Source: JAWLHK01 sp041690355 [NCBI: bacterium] (lineage in GTDB: Bacteria; J088; JAWLBW01). Taken from it: 64,000 nt of DNA. The stretch covers positions 213,694 through 277,693 of the forward strand of contig JAWLHK010000005.1 in NCBI GenBank assembly GCA_041690355.1, read 5' to 3'. Within the stretch, counting starts at the first letter, position 1, and each line of letters begins with the position of its first letter. The notes below the pieces were generated by a model. That model was given only the letters and a program-made list of their open reading frames with translations, was not told the DNA's origin and did no database searches. The position numbers and the translations under genes were made by a program. Shown in pieces: positions 1 to 7,996 of this stretch.

Positions 1-119
1 TGCACACGCATCTCCCGCGCATCCTCGACGTGTACCACGCAGAGGGGTTCCGCATCGTTCCCGTCTCGCACCTCATCGCCGCGACCGCCGCCCCCGACAT
101 TGCCCGCCGCGCCGACTGA
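1..119 (+). CDS. C-terminal end of a probable polysaccharide deacetylase (partial)
   Basis: This is an open frame running in from the left edge and ending at TGA 117-119, leaving about 38 residues. The fragment has the pattern His-Thr-His-Leu-Pro-x-Ile-Leu followed by Gly-Phe-Arg-Ile-Val-Pro-Val-Ser. That pattern resembles the last helix and strand of NodB-type polysaccharide deacetylases, where a conserved His-Thr precedes 'LpxIL...yraeGfrfvpv'. The deacetylase name is inferred from this tail alone, because the catalytic part lies outside the window. A membrane glycosyltransferase follows about 100 bases downstream, but with its own promoter. Confidence 0.5.
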   Translation, partial: HTHLPRILDVYHAEGFRIVPVSHLIAATAAPDIARRAD

Positions 120-146
120 ACGGCGGCCCGGCCCGCATCGCCGCAC

Positions 147-156
147 GACCGATCGG
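147..156. promoter_or_regulatory. Perfect 10-bp palindrome (possible operator)
   Basis: The palindrome ACCGATCGGT lies just upstream of the -35 element of the glycosyltransferase promoter. A 13-base version of it (CGACCGATCGGTA) recurs at about 57439-57451. A near-match lies between the TetR and FabG promoters at 33631-33643. Its position and symmetry suggest a regulator site. That it binds the TetR protein encoded here is inference. Confidence 0.4.
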
Positions 157-160
157 TAGT

Positions 161-190
161 TTGCAGCCGGTTCGAAGCCGCCTCTATAAT
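161..190 (+). promoter_or_regulatory. Sigma-70-type promoter of the glycosyltransferase
   Basis: TTGCAG at 161-166 and a perfect TATAAT at 185-190 are separated by 18 bases. Transcription would start near 197, leaving a leader of about 20 bases that contains a GGGGG ribosome-binding stretch before the GTG at 217. Confidence 0.65.
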
Positions 191-216
191 GTTGGTTCTT
201 TTTCGGGGGCCCTCTG

Positions 217-1380
217 GTGGATACGATTCTCGTCCTGATGTACGTCAACGGCACGCTCTGGATTGCCGCCGTGCTGCTGCTGGTGCTCGAGCAGCGCTTC
301 AATCCCCCGATGCAGGCCGATCGCTACACGACGCCCCCGCCCGGTAATCCCAAAGTCAGCATCCTGATCCCCGCCCGCAACGAAGAGCGCAACATCGCGC
401 GCTGTCTCGAGGCCGTGCTGGCCCAGGACTACGGCAACTTCGAGGTTTTCATCATCGACGATCAGAGCGAAGACCGCACGGCCGAAATCGTGCGCGGTTA
501 CGCAGCCCGCGACTCCCGCATCACCCTCATCTCGGGCGCGCCGCTGCCCGAGGGGTGGAAGGGGAAGGGATGGGCGCTCTGGCAGGGTCACCAGAAGGCG
601 ACCGGCGACTGGGTGCTGCTGCTCGACGCCGACACGAAGATTTATCCCCACGCCCTCACGCAGACGCTCCACTTCGCCATCGAGGGCAACATCGATTTCC
701 TCAACCCGACCCCCTTCTTTCAGCTCGGCAGTTTCTGGGAGCGGGTGCTGCAGACATTCGTCTGGGATTTCGTGCTGCTGCGGTTTCCGAAGCTGCTCGT
801 CAACCGCCCATGGTTTCCCGACAACATGGCTTTCGGCCCCTTTCTGCTCATCCGCAAGAGCTGCTACGACGCCGTCGACGGTCACCGCAGGGTCTGCCAC
901 TCGATTCTCGAAGACGTGCTGCTCAGCAGGGAGATCAAGAAGGCGGGATACCGCACCTACGTGGTCGACGGCACGGCCATCTTCGAAGTGCGCATGTACA
1001 CGAACTTCGCCGAGGTGCTGCAGGGGTGGACCAAGACCGCTTTCGCCTCCATGAATTACAACCTGCCGATGATGATCCTGGCCGTGCTCGGCATGTTTCT
1101 GTCGACCGCCCTGCCCTTTCTCACCGTCCCCATTGCCGGCTGGTTCTGGCTGACCACCGGCGGCGAAACCGCGTGGCTCTTTCTCGTCGCCGGTCTGTAC
1201 CAGGTAGGCGCGCTGCTGCTGCGGCGCACCCTCAAGGATCTCTACTGCCAGTTCCCCCTGCGCTACGTGCTCACCCACCCGTTCGCCGTGTTCGTCGTCA
1301 TCTACATGCAGATCGACTCCACGTTGAAGTATTACTTCGGGGCGATCACGTGGAAAGGGCGCCAGTACGCCAAGAGCTGA
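217..1380 (+). CDS. Membrane-associated family 2 glycosyltransferase
   Basis: The 387-residue protein starts at GTG, behind a GGGGGC ribosome-binding stretch. An N-terminal membrane helix (about residues 3-22) is followed by a GT-A domain. That domain opens with [14 protein letters not shown], has the nucleotide-binding [10 protein letters not shown] and carries the metal-binding DAD motif in [10 protein letters not shown]. Three or four membrane helices close the protein from about residue 285. This layout matches the CrtQ/hydroxychlorobactene-glucosyltransferase and ceramide-glucosyltransferase-like families, which put a sugar on a lipid at the inner face of the cytoplasmic membrane. The acceptor cannot be read from the sequence and no carotenoid genes lie nearby. 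It may act with the deacetylase-like gene just upstream. Confidence 0.85.
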   Translation: MDTILVLMYVNGTLWIAAVLLLVLEQRFNPPMQADRYTTPPPGNPKVSILIPARNEERNIARCLEAVLAQDYGNFEVFIIDDQSEDRTAEIVRGYAARDSRITLISGAPLPEGWKGKGWALWQGHQKATGDWVLLLDADTKIYPHALTQTLHFAIEGNIDFLNPTPFFQLGSFWERVLQTFVWDFVLLRFPKLLVNRPWFPDNMAFGPFLLIRKSCYDAVDGHRRVCHSILEDVLLSREIKKAGYRTYVVDGTAIFEVRMYTNFAEVLQGWTKTAFASMNYNLPMMILAVLGMFLSTALPFLTVPIAGWFWLTTGGETAWLFLVAGLYQVGALLLRRTLKDLYCQFPLRYVLTHPFAVFVVIYMQIDSTLKYYFGAITWKGRQYAKS

Positions 1381-1458
1381 GTCCGGCTCCTCCACGCTGC
1401 CTCCCCGCCTGCCCCCGTAGGGCGCCCCGACAGACCGTCGGGCAAGCCCGCACCCCGC

Positions 1459-1488
1459 TTGCCAAAATGGCAAGAGCAGCGCTAGACT
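1459..1488 (+). promoter_or_regulatory. Promoter with a hairpin overlapping its -35
   Basis: TTGCCA at 1459-1464 and TAGACT at 1483-1488 are spaced 18 bases apart and would serve the lipoprotein gene at 1523. The -35 lies inside a perfect inverted repeat (CTTGCCA, AAA, TGGCAAG; 1458-1474). A second small hairpin (CCCGAC/GTCGGG, 1426-1442) precedes it. There is no T-tract, so these dyads look more like an operator or structured DNA than a terminator. Confidence 0.5.
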
Positions 1489-1522
1489 GAGAGAAATCAC
1501 AGTAGCCGCCAGGGGGGAGACC

Positions 1523-2197
1523 ATGACAAGGTGGGGGATGCTGGCCGTCGTGTGTGTCACGATGACCGCGTGTGGTGACGGTTCCGAGACCGCCACCGAT
1601 CTGCAGAACAAAGTCCTCGAGACGGCGCTCAGCACGCGTCTCGACGACCAGAACGTCTTCGAAGCCACCCTCAGCGGCTCGCCGTTGAAGCTGGAGACCT
1701 TCGGCGCCAAGCTGAGCCTGGTCCGCATCGGCGACCCGGCCTCCGACAGCATCGGCGAATACCGGAAGATCGACATCAAGGCGGGTGACACGACACTCAA
1801 CCTGAGCGCGGGCGCCGAGAATCTCTTTCAGGGCGCGAGCATCGTGCTCTACCACTGGCACGGCGAGCCCGAGGTGCCGGTGTACAATCCCCGCGAGGCC
1901 CCTTACGACGACAGCGCCTATGCCGTCGTCGCCTACAGCGAATCGCGCCGCCACTCGGTCGAGCAGGACGGAGACAAAGACTGGTTCACGCTGCGCACCG
2001 ACAACGGGATCGTGCGCATCGAAGCCTTCGATCCGGCCGACGACGGAGGCATCAAGGGGACGGTGCGCTTCGACGTCATCCTGACCGACCCCGACGAACC
2101 CATCCCGGCGGTCTATGACGGACTTCCGCACGTCAGCTTCGAGGGGCGTTTCAACGTACGCGTGCAGGGGGGGATCGACCAGACCTTTTTTCAGTGA
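1523..2197 (+). CDS. Hypothetical lipoprotein
   Basis: The protein has 224 residues. A short N-terminal hydrophobic segment ends in TMTACG, a lipobox with Cys at about residue 17, so it should be lipid-anchored on the periplasmic side or outer membrane. The start is ATG after a GGGGGGAGA ribosome-binding stretch. The mature part is predicted beta-rich, acidic and free of further cysteines. I recognise no catalytic motif or named domain. It has its own promoter and is followed by another promoter, so it appears monocistronic. Confidence 0.7.
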   Translation: MTRWGMLAVVCVTMTACGDGSETATDLQNKVLETALSTRLDDQNVFEATLSGSPLKLETFGAKLSLVRIGDPASDSIGEYRKIDIKAGDTTLNLSAGAENLFQGASIVLYHWHGEPEVPVYNPREAPYDDSAYAVVAYSESRRHSVEQDGDKDWFTLRTDNGIVRIEAFDPADDGGIKGTVRFDVILTDPDEPIPAVYDGLPHVSFEGRFNVRVQGGIDQTFFQ

Positions 2198-2207
2198 CCC
2201 GCCCGGA

Positions 2208-2236
2208 TTGAAGTCGGTGCGCGAGGCTGCTAGCAT
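2208..2236 (+). promoter_or_regulatory. Promoter of the metal-uptake operon
   Basis: TTGAAG at 2208-2213 and TAGCAT at 2231-2236 are separated by 17 bases. The predicted transcription start (about 2242-2244) coincides with the GTG at 2243, so the first gene is probably read from a leaderless mRNA. I see no clear Zur- or Fur-type box in this short interval. Confidence 0.55.
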
Positions 2237-2242
2237 GACCCT

Positions 2243-2515
2243 GTGGTTCGTGGCAGCCTCGTCGTTATTCTGATCGTGTTTCTGCTGGCCCTCTCCTTCG
2301 GGGTCACGCACACGCACGTCTCGCCCGATCAGGCCGGACAGGAATGCATTCTCTGCCTGGCCGGTCCGGTGCAGGGCGACATCGCCCGCCCCGAAGCGCC
2401 GCCGGTTTTCACCTCCCGCCCCCTGGCGCTGCGGCTGCGCGAAACGGGCCTCGCGCCCCGTGCAGACGGACGCCATCTCTACCGCCGCGCACCCAAGAGT
2501 TCGCCTCCCGCCTGA
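2243..2515 (+). CDS. Small membrane-anchored His/Cys protein upstream of the Zn/Mn importer
   Basis: This 90-residue protein starts at GTG immediately downstream of a promoter. It has one N-terminal hydrophobic helix (about residues 5-21), then HTHVSPDQAGQECILCL, which combines a His-x-His pair with a Cys-x-x-Cys pair. The C-terminal half is Arg/Pro-rich and lower in complexity. Short proteins of this kind (DUF2946-like) are often found beside metal transporters. Its place 58 bases before the solute-binding protein gene suggests a role in metal binding or sensing. That function is inferred, and the gene could also be dispensable. Confidence 0.55.
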   Translation: MVRGSLVVILIVFLLALSFGVTHTHVSPDQAGQECILCLAGPVQGDIARPEAPPVFTSRPLALRLRETGLAPRADGRHLYRRAPKSSPPA

Positions 2516-2573
2516 TTCTGCCGATCCGTCCAGTTCGTCCCCCGTCCGGATCTCACCAGGTTTGCGAGAGGTT

Positions 2574-3470
2574 ATGCGTATATTCTTTCTGTCGTTGGGG
2601 CTCCTGACAGCCCTTATCAGCCCTGCCCAAGCGGCCGTGCGCGTCGTCGCCACCGTGCCCGCCCTGGCCGCGATCGCCCGCGAGGTCGGCGGCGATGCCG
2701 TCGAGGTCAGCACCCTCGTGCTCCCTTCGCAGGATCCGCATTTCGCCGATCCGCGGCCGAGCCATGCGCTGACCCTCAACCGCGCCGATCTGCTGCTCGC
2801 CGTGGGCCTGGGGCTCGAGTCGGGATGGCTGCCGACCCTGCAGCGGGGCGCCCGCAATCCCGCGATCCTCACCGGCGGCGGCGGCTACCTCGAGTGCTCC
2901 GGAGCCGCGCGGCTCAAAGAGGCGCAGAGCGCACCGATCGATCGCGCCCAGGGGGATATTCATCCGGGCGGCAACCCGCACTACCTGATCGATCCGGAGA
3001 ACGCCAAGCGCTGCGCGAAGGCCGTTGCCGACCGCCTCGTCGCCCTCGATCCCGGCAAGGGAGAAGCCTACCGCAAAGGATACGCCGCGTTCGCCGCGGG
3101 GGTCGACGCCCGGGTTGCAGAAATTCTCGCCGCATTTGCGCCCGCCAGGGGAACGCCCATCGTCGTATTCCACCGGTCGTGGATCTATCTGATCGACTGG
3201 CTGGGCCTGCGTGAAGTCGGCGCAGTGGAACCCAAACCCGGAATTCCCCCCACCCCCGCCCACGTGGCCCGGCTGCTCGCACGGATGCAGGCCGAAAAGG
3301 CGCGCGTAATCCTGCAGGAATCCTACTATCCGGTGGCGACGAGCCGTCTGCTTGCCGAACGCAGCGGCGCCCGGCTCGTGGTCGTCGACGGCGGCCCGGG
3401 TCCCTCGCAGACCTATGCCGACTACCTTCACGGCCTGGCCGGCGCCATCCGGGATGCGGCCGTACGATGA
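2574..3470 (+). CDS. znuA: Zinc/manganese ABC transporter substrate-binding protein (ZnuA/TroA family)
   Basis: The protein has 298 residues and starts at ATG 2574 behind GCGAGAGG. A longer upstream frame exists but would bury the signal peptide (cleavage after about SPAQA, residue 20). The mature protein begins VRVVATVPALAAIAREVGGD, typical of cluster A-I metal-binding proteins. Candidate metal ligands are His in DPHFADP, His in GGNPHYLIDP and His in VVFHRSW, plus a late Asp/Glu. It would capture Zn(II) or Mn(II) in the periplasm for the permease encoded downstream. There is no long His-rich loop of the kind seen in E. coli ZnuA. The stop overlaps the start of the ATPase gene by four bases (ATGA). 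The choice between zinc and manganese is uncertain. Confidence 0.88.
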   Translation: MRIFFLSLGLLTALISPAQAAVRVVATVPALAAIAREVGGDAVEVSTLVLPSQDPHFADPRPSHALTLNRADLLLAVGLGLESGWLPTLQRGARNPAILTGGGGYLECSGAARLKEAQSAPIDRAQGDIHPGGNPHYLIDPENAKRCAKAVADRLVALDPGKGEAYRKGYAAFAAGVDARVAEILAAFAPARGTPIVVFHRSWIYLIDWLGLREVGAVEPKPGIPPTPAHVARLLARMQAEKARVILQESYYPVATSRLLAERSGARLVVVDGGPGPSQTYADYLHGLAGAIRDAAVR

Positions 3471-4177
3471 GCGCCCTGCTCGAAACGCAGGCGCTCGTCT
3501 TCGGTTACGAAGGCGCCCCCCTGCTCCCCCCGATCAGCCTCAGGCTCTCGCCGGGGACGATCACGGCCGTCGTCGGCCGTAACGGTTCCGGCAAGACGAC
3601 GCTGCTGCGCACGCTGCTCGGCCTGCATTCTCCCCTCGGCGGCGCGGTGCGGCGCTCCGAAGCCTTCGTTCCCGGTTACGTACCGCAGCGAACGGCGCTC
3701 GACCCGCTCGTGCCGCTGCGCGTGATCGACGTCGTATCGCTGGGCGCAGACCGCGGCTGGGATTTCTTTCCGGGCGCCGGCCGGCGCAAGCGCGATCGGG
3801 TGCTCGCCTGCCTCGAGCGCGTGGGCATGACCGCGCATCTTCATCAGCGCTTTCAGTCTCTTTCCGAAGGCCAGAAGCAGCGCGTGCTGCTCGCCCGCCT
3901 GCTCGCCGGCCAGGCGTCGGTGGCCTTTCTCGACGAACCGACGGCCGCCATGGACGCGGTTGCCGAAGCAGAGACCATGCGCCTCATCGACGAGCTGCGG
4001 CGTGAGCACTCTCTCGCCGTCGTGCTGGTGAGCCACGATCTGCCTATCGTGCGCACGCTGGCCGACGACGTGCTCTTCGTCGACCGCGATCTTCACGTCG
4101 CGCTGCACGGCACGCCCAAGGCTATCTTTCATTCGGCGCCCTTTCTGGCGCGCTACGGAACGGAGCCCGGGCGATGA
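3467..4177 (+). CDS. znuC: Zinc/manganese ABC transporter ATP-binding protein
   Basis: This 236-residue cytoplasmic ATPase drives the importer. Walker A is GRNGSGKTT (about residues 37-45), the signature is LSEGQKQRVLLARLL, Walker B is VAFLDEP, and the switch His lies in VSHDLP. The length fits ZnuC/MntB/TroB subunits. Translation is coupled on both sides: ATGA overlaps join it to the substrate-binding gene upstream and the permease gene downstream. Confidence 0.9.
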   Translation: MSALLETQALVFGYEGAPLLPPISLRLSPGTITAVVGRNGSGKTTLLRTLLGLHSPLGGAVRRSEAFVPGYVPQRTALDPLVPLRVIDVVSLGADRGWDFFPGAGRRKRDRVLACLERVGMTAHLHQRFQSLSEGQKQRVLLARLLAGQASVAFLDEPTAAMDAVAEAETMRLIDELRREHSLAVVLVSHDLPIVRTLADDVLFVDRDLHVALHGTPKAIFHSAPFLARYGTEPGR

Positions 4178-5007
4178 CGCCGACGGAATTCCTCGAAGCG
4201 CTCCCTCTTTTCCGCGACCCGATTCTCGCCGGCGGCATCGCCGGCCTCTGCCTCGGCCTGCTCGGCATCTTCATCGTCCTGCGCCGGATGATCTTTCTCT
4301 CGGCCGCCCTCGCCCAGAGCGCGGCGCTCGGCGTCGCCCTCACCTTCTACGCCGAGATTCTGCTCGACGCCCACTTCAACACCGCCGTCGGGGCCGTGGC
4401 CTGCGCCCTGCTGGCCGGCGGGATCCTGCTCGTCTCTCCCGAACGGCTGCGCACGACGCGCGAGGCGCTGCTCGGTCTGGTTTTCGTGGGGGCCGGCGCG
4501 CTGTCGGTACTCGTGGGGAGCCGCATCGCCCAGGAGGCCCACGACATTCACGCCATTCTTTTCGGATCGGCCGTGCTCGTGCGTGCCGAGGATCTGGGTC
4601 TGCTCGCCCTGGGCGGTACCGTGAGTCTGCTCTTCTGCGTGCTCGCCTGGCGCGGACTTCTGGCCGCCAACTTCGACCCCGAAGGGGCGCGCGTGCAGGG
4701 TATTCCCGTCGGCGCGCTCACCACGACGCTGTTTCTGGTCTTCATTCTCCTGCACGCGCTCGCCACCCGCGCGCTGGGCATGCTTCCCGTCTTCGCCTTC
4801 TCGACCCTCCCCGCGATGACGGCGCTCGCCCTGACGTCGAACCTGTACGTTGCGGCCGTGCTCGCCGCCTCCTTCGGCCTTCTGGCGGGGAGCGGCGGAT
4901 ACGTCGCGGCTTTCTTCGGCGATTATCCCGTAGGGGCCACTCAGACCCTGACGCTCGCCGGCCTGGCCGCCGCGGCCTACATCTACCGGCTCGCGCGGCG
5001 GGGCTGA
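4174..5007 (+). CDS. znuB: Zinc/manganese ABC transporter permease
   Basis: The protein has 277 residues and eight or nine hydrophobic helices, and belongs to the ABC-3 permease family. It opens with PLFRDPILAGGIAGLCLGLLGIF and contains the 'LLGLVFVGAGALSVL' and 'LPAMTALALTSNLY' segments expected around the coupling helix. It forms the membrane channel for the metal delivered by the binding protein. The start overlaps the ATPase stop (ATGA), which fixes it. The operon appears to end here, as RNase HII has its own -10. Confidence 0.9.
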   Translation: MTPTEFLEALPLFRDPILAGGIAGLCLGLLGIFIVLRRMIFLSAALAQSAALGVALTFYAEILLDAHFNTAVGAVACALLAGGILLVSPERLRTTREALLGLVFVGAGALSVLVGSRIAQEAHDIHAILFGSAVLVRAEDLGLLALGGTVSLLFCVLAWRGLLAANFDPEGARVQGIPVGALTTTLFLVFILLHALATRALGMLPVFAFSTLPAMTALALTSNLYVAAVLAASFGLLAGSGGYVAAFFGDYPVGATQTLTLAGLAAAAYIYRLARRG

Positions 5008-5075
5008 GGCCGCTCTGCCGCCCGGGGTCCCGCCCGGCGATTCGCGCGGCCGTACGCGGCTGATACAATAACGGC

Positions 5076-5756
5076 ATGCAGGGGGCCGACCTTTTTCCGC
5101 TCGACGGCCGCGAGCCGCTCGAAACCATGCTCCGCCGGCGCCGCTACCGCATCATCGCCGGCGTCGACGAAGTGGGCCGCGGCTCCATCGCCGGGCCCGT
5201 CGTGGCGGCCGTCGTCATTCTGCGCAACCTGACGGCCGGTTTCGTCGCCGACATCGACGATTCGAAGAAACTCTCCGCCGACGAACGCGCGCGCCTCGCC
5301 CGCCTGATTCACCGCCACGCCGTGGCCGTGGGGATCGGCGTCGTCGAGCACGCGGAAGTCGATCGCATCAACATCCTGCAGGCAAGCTTCGCCGCCATGC
5401 GTGCGGCGTTGGCCCGGATCGAGCCGCCGCCGGATCACCTCCTCGTCGACGGCCATCTGCGCATCCCCGATGTCACCGTGCCGCAGCTCCCCGTGGTGCA
5501 GGGAGACGCGCGCAGCAAGAGCATCGGCGCCGCCAGCATCGTCGCCAAGGTTCACCGGGATACCCTCATGGTCGAGTACCATGACCGGTATCCGCAATAT
5601 CAGTTCGCGCGGAACAAGGGGTACGGCACCGAAGAGCATTGGAAGGCGCTTCGCGAACACGGCCCGTGCCCGATTCACCGCCTGAGTTTCCAGGGCGTGG
5701 CCAACCCCGACGAGCGCAACGGCCAGCTCGTCCTGACGGGAGCGGACGTGGAATGA
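5076..5756 (+). CDS. rnhB: Ribonuclease HII
   Basis: This 226-residue enzyme removes ribonucleotides from DNA and the RNA of RNA-DNA hybrids. The diagnostic AGVDEVGRGSIAGPVVAAVVIL supplies the first Asp/Glu pair of the metal site. DDSKKLSADER and LLVDGHLRIP supply later acidic residues, and KSIGAASIVAKVHRD is the family signature. The N-terminus is about 25 residues longer than the minimal family, and the next in-frame start would cut into the domain. A TACAAT at 5064-5069 lies only six bases before the ATG and no ribosome-binding site is visible, so the mRNA is probably leaderless. The stop overlaps the next gene (ATGA). Confidence 0.95.
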   Translation: MQGADLFPLDGREPLETMLRRRRYRIIAGVDEVGRGSIAGPVVAAVVILRNLTAGFVADIDDSKKLSADERARLARLIHRHAVAVGIGVVEHAEVDRINILQASFAAMRAALARIEPPPDHLLVDGHLRIPDVTVPQLPVVQGDARSKSIGAASIVAKVHRDTLMVEYHDRYPQYQFARNKGYGTEEHWKALREHGPCPIHRLSFQGVANPDERNGQLVLTGADVE

Positions 5757-6607
5757 AGAGACGCTCACAATCCGGCCGCTCCGCGACCACCCGGGCCCCC
5801 GCAGCGCCGTTCGCGGCGGGGCTCGTCCAGATGGATATCCGCCGCGGCAACGTCAAGGCGAACCTGCGCACCGCCCTGCGCGGGTTGACCGCACTCGCCC
5901 GCCGCAAGGCACGCCTTGCAGTACTGCCCGAAATGTGGACATCGGGCATGATCGCCCGCGCTCTGCCGCGCATCGTGGGCGAGGCCGACGAGGCACACCA
6001 TGCCGTGCGCCGCTTCGCCCAGCAGGAGGGGATGGTCGTCATCGGTTCCTCCTACGAGCGCGAGGGGGATGCGCTCTACAACACCGCCTTCGTCTTCGAC
6101 GCCGACGGCACGGTGGCCGGGCAGTACCGCAAGATCCACCTCTTCAGCCCGGGCGGCGAGCACCGACATTTCGAAGAAGGGGCGACACCGCTCGTCGCCT
6201 CGACGGCGGTCGGCCCGGTCGGCGTCACCATCTGCTACGACCTGCGCTTTCCCGAACTGTACCGCGGTCTGGCCGAGGCCGGCGCGCGCATCATCGTCGT
6301 GCCCGCCCAGTGGCCGACCGCGCGCCTGGCGCACTGGGAAACGCTGCTCGCGGCGCGGGCCATCGAAAACCAGGTCTACGTCATCGGCTGCAACCGCGTC
6401 GGCACCGAAACGCGCGACGACGGCCAGGTGCTCGCGTTCTCGGGGGGCTCGGCCATCGTCGACCCGTGGGGTACGATCCTCGCCCGCCGGCGCGGCCGCG
6501 CCGCGGCCCTGACGGGGACCATCGATCCGGCGGCCATCCGCGCCGTGCGCGAGCGGATTCCCGTGTGGAAGGATCGCCGCCCCGTCACCTACCGAACGAT
6601 CCCGTAA
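5753..6607 (+). CDS. Carbon-nitrogen hydrolase (omega-amidase/Nit2-like nitrilase)
   Basis: The protein has 284 residues. The catalytic triad is visible: Glu in LAVLPEMW, Lys in YRKIHLFS, and Cys in ICYDLRFPELYR. The last motif is characteristic of the omega-amidase (NIT2/YafV) branch, which hydrolyses alpha-ketoglutaramate and related omega-amides as metabolite repair. The start at 5753 is set by the ATGA overlap with rnhB. An upstream in-frame extension is Arg/Pro-rich and unlikely to be translated. The first 20 residues are basic and dispensable in the family. The exact substrate is inferred from the family. Confidence 0.85.
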   Translation: MKRRSQSGRSATTRAPAAPFAAGLVQMDIRRGNVKANLRTALRGLTALARRKARLAVLPEMWTSGMIARALPRIVGEADEAHHAVRRFAQQEGMVVIGSSYEREGDALYNTAFVFDADGTVAGQYRKIHLFSPGGEHRHFEEGATPLVASTAVGPVGVTICYDLRFPELYRGLAEAGARIIVVPAQWPTARLAHWETLLAARAIENQVYVIGCNRVGTETRDDGQVLAFSGGSAIVDPWGTILARRRGRAAALTGTIDPAAIRAVRERIPVWKDRRPVTYRTIP

Positions 6608-6621
6608 GAAAGGCCCGACCC

Positions 6622-7362
6622 ATGCGACTGTCTCTGGAAAGCGACGACTCCCTGGTGCTCTACCAGTTCCACATCTCGCCGTACTGCGGCAAGGTGCGCG
6701 CCGTGCTGCACCACAAGGGGCTCACCTACGAAACGCGCCCCGTGCACGTCGTCGACCGCCGCAAGCTGCTCTGGGTGAGCCGGCAGCGCAAGGTGCCCGC
6801 CCTGGTTCACGACGGCAAGGTCATCGTCGACTCGACGGCCATCGTGCGCTACCTGGAAGAAACCTGGCCGCTGCCGGCCGTCTATCCGCGCGGGCGGCGC
6901 GACCGGGCCCAGGCCCTGCTCTGGGAAGACTGGGCCGACGAGTCGCTGCAGCGCGTGATCGGTCCCCTCAAGTTTCTCGACCGCGGCAATGCACGCGCGA
7001 TGCACGAACTCGAGCAACGCCACTCGTCCCCCTCCGTGGCTCGCGGCTTCGCGCGGCTCGCCCCCGTCGTGAAGCTGCAGATGGGGCTTTTCGGCGGCAC
7101 GTTCTCGGTTTCCCGCCTGCACGACCGGCTCGAAGAGCTGATCACGATGTTCTCTGACCGGCTGCAGGGGCTGTATCTCGTCGGCGACCGGCCGACGATT
7201 GCCGACTTCGCCGTCTTCGCGGTACTCGAGCCGTTCGAGAACCTGAACGGCTGGTCCGTCGTGGCCGGGCACGCCAACGTGCTCGAATGGTTCGATCGGG
7301 TCAAGGCCGCGGCCGCGCCGAAAATCCGCGTTCCGGCCGAGAAGGCCGCGCCGCAGGCCTGA
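6622..7362 (+). CDS. Glutathione S-transferase family protein
   Basis: The protein has 246 residues. An N-terminal thioredoxin-like domain contains FHISPYCGKVRAVLHHKGL, the CPYC-like redox/GSH site, then VPALVHDGKVIVDSTAI with the cis-Pro and the SNAIL/STAI-type gamma-glutamyl site. A C-terminal all-helical domain contains the N-capping box DRPTIADFAVFA. It begins 14 bases after the nitrilase and is probably co-transcribed. The substrate is unknown. A role in conjugation or reduction of electrophiles is the family default. Confidence 0.85.
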   Translation: MRLSLESDDSLVLYQFHISPYCGKVRAVLHHKGLTYETRPVHVVDRRKLLWVSRQRKVPALVHDGKVIVDSTAIVRYLEETWPLPAVYPRGRRDRAQALLWEDWADESLQRVIGPLKFLDRGNARAMHELEQRHSSPSVARGFARLAPVVKLQMGLFGGTFSVSRLHDRLEELITMFSDRLQGLYLVGDRPTIADFAVFAVLEPFENLNGWSVVAGHANVLEWFDRVKAAAAPKIRVPAEKAAPQA

Positions 7363-7366
7363 AGGC

Positions 7367-7903
7367 CTACTCCGAGAATTCGCGGGTACGCAGCCACTCT
7401 TCGAGCGCTGCCCGCGTCGAGGGAAACGCCAGGTCGTCCCACGGAATCTCTTCGGGGGCGAACAGCTGCATCTCGAAGCATTCTTCGCCGGCGCCCGGCG
7501 AGCCGGCCGTGATTCGCCCGGTGTAGACGACGACCACCACAGGGCGATCGGGATAGGAGTAGACGTTCAGCAGGCGGTCGATGGCCACCTCGACGAGCGC
7601 TTCTTCGCGGGCCTCGCGGCAGGCCGCGTCCGGCACCGCTTCGCCCAGATCGACGTAGCCGCCGGGAAACACCCACTTGCCGTAGCCCGGCTCGATGGAC
7701 CGGCGCAGCAGCACGATCCGCCCACGGTCATCGGTCACGATGACGCCGGCCGCGATCTTGGGGTTCTGAAAGTAGATGAACTCGCACGCGACGCAGACCC
7801 GGCGCGCCGGGTCGCCCTGCTTCACGATCCGATCGGCGAGCCGGCCGCCGCAGCTCGGGCAGAAGGCATACCGGTTCTCGAAGTGCATGGGCATGTCGGC
7901 CAT
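7367..7903 (-). CDS. NUDIX hydrolase with an N-terminal zinc ribbon
   Basis: The protein has about 178 residues. It begins with a Cys4 zinc ribbon (CPSCGG ... CVAC), followed by a NUDIX fold carrying GGYVDLGEAVPDAACREAREEAL, the GX5EX7REUXEE box that binds Mg2+. The layout (ribbon plus COG1051 NUDIX) resembles NudC/ADP-ribose or NADH-type pyrophosphatases that clean up nucleotide derivatives. Three in-frame ATGs (7903, 7894, 7888) are possible. A TATAAT-like string overlaps the first, which would favour 7894 or 7888 if it is the -10. The gene converges with the GST gene and diverges from the TPR lipoprotein gene. Confidence 0.88.
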   Translation of the reverse strand: MADMPMHFENRYAFCPSCGGRLADRIVKQGDPARRVCVACEFIYFQNPKIAAGVIVTDDRGRIVLLRRSIEPGYGKWVFPGGYVDLGEAVPDAACREAREEALVEVAIDRLLNVYSYPDRPVVVVVYTGRITAGSPGAGEECFEMQLFAPEEIPWDDLAFPSTRAALEEWLRTREFSE

Positions 7904-7996
7904 TATACCCGGAAATCCGCACGTCCCGGGAACCCGGCATTTCCTGGGATTTCCGCCCGGCTGGCAAGCCCAGCGCGCCCATGCCAGAATGTACCG

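Noticed and set aside
160-185. A GGTTCGAAG string that looks like a tRNA T-loop
   Set aside because: The flanks do not form the five-base T-stem and there is no acceptor or anticodon arm around it.
1426-1474. Two hairpins after the glycosyltransferase as a terminator
   Set aside because: Neither is followed by a T-tract and the second overlaps a promoter -35, so I treat them as regulatory.
184-1800. Long open frames on the minus strand opposite the glycosyltransferase and lipoprotein genes
   Set aside because: They are shadows produced by high G+C content: no ribosome-binding site, low-complexity Arg/Gly composition and no recognisable motif.
7911-7954. Inverted repeat GGAAATCC/GGATTTCC between the NUDIX and TPR lipoprotein genes as a terminator
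   Set aside because: The genes diverge here, the arms are 28 bases apart and there is no T-run; it may be an operator but support is weak.
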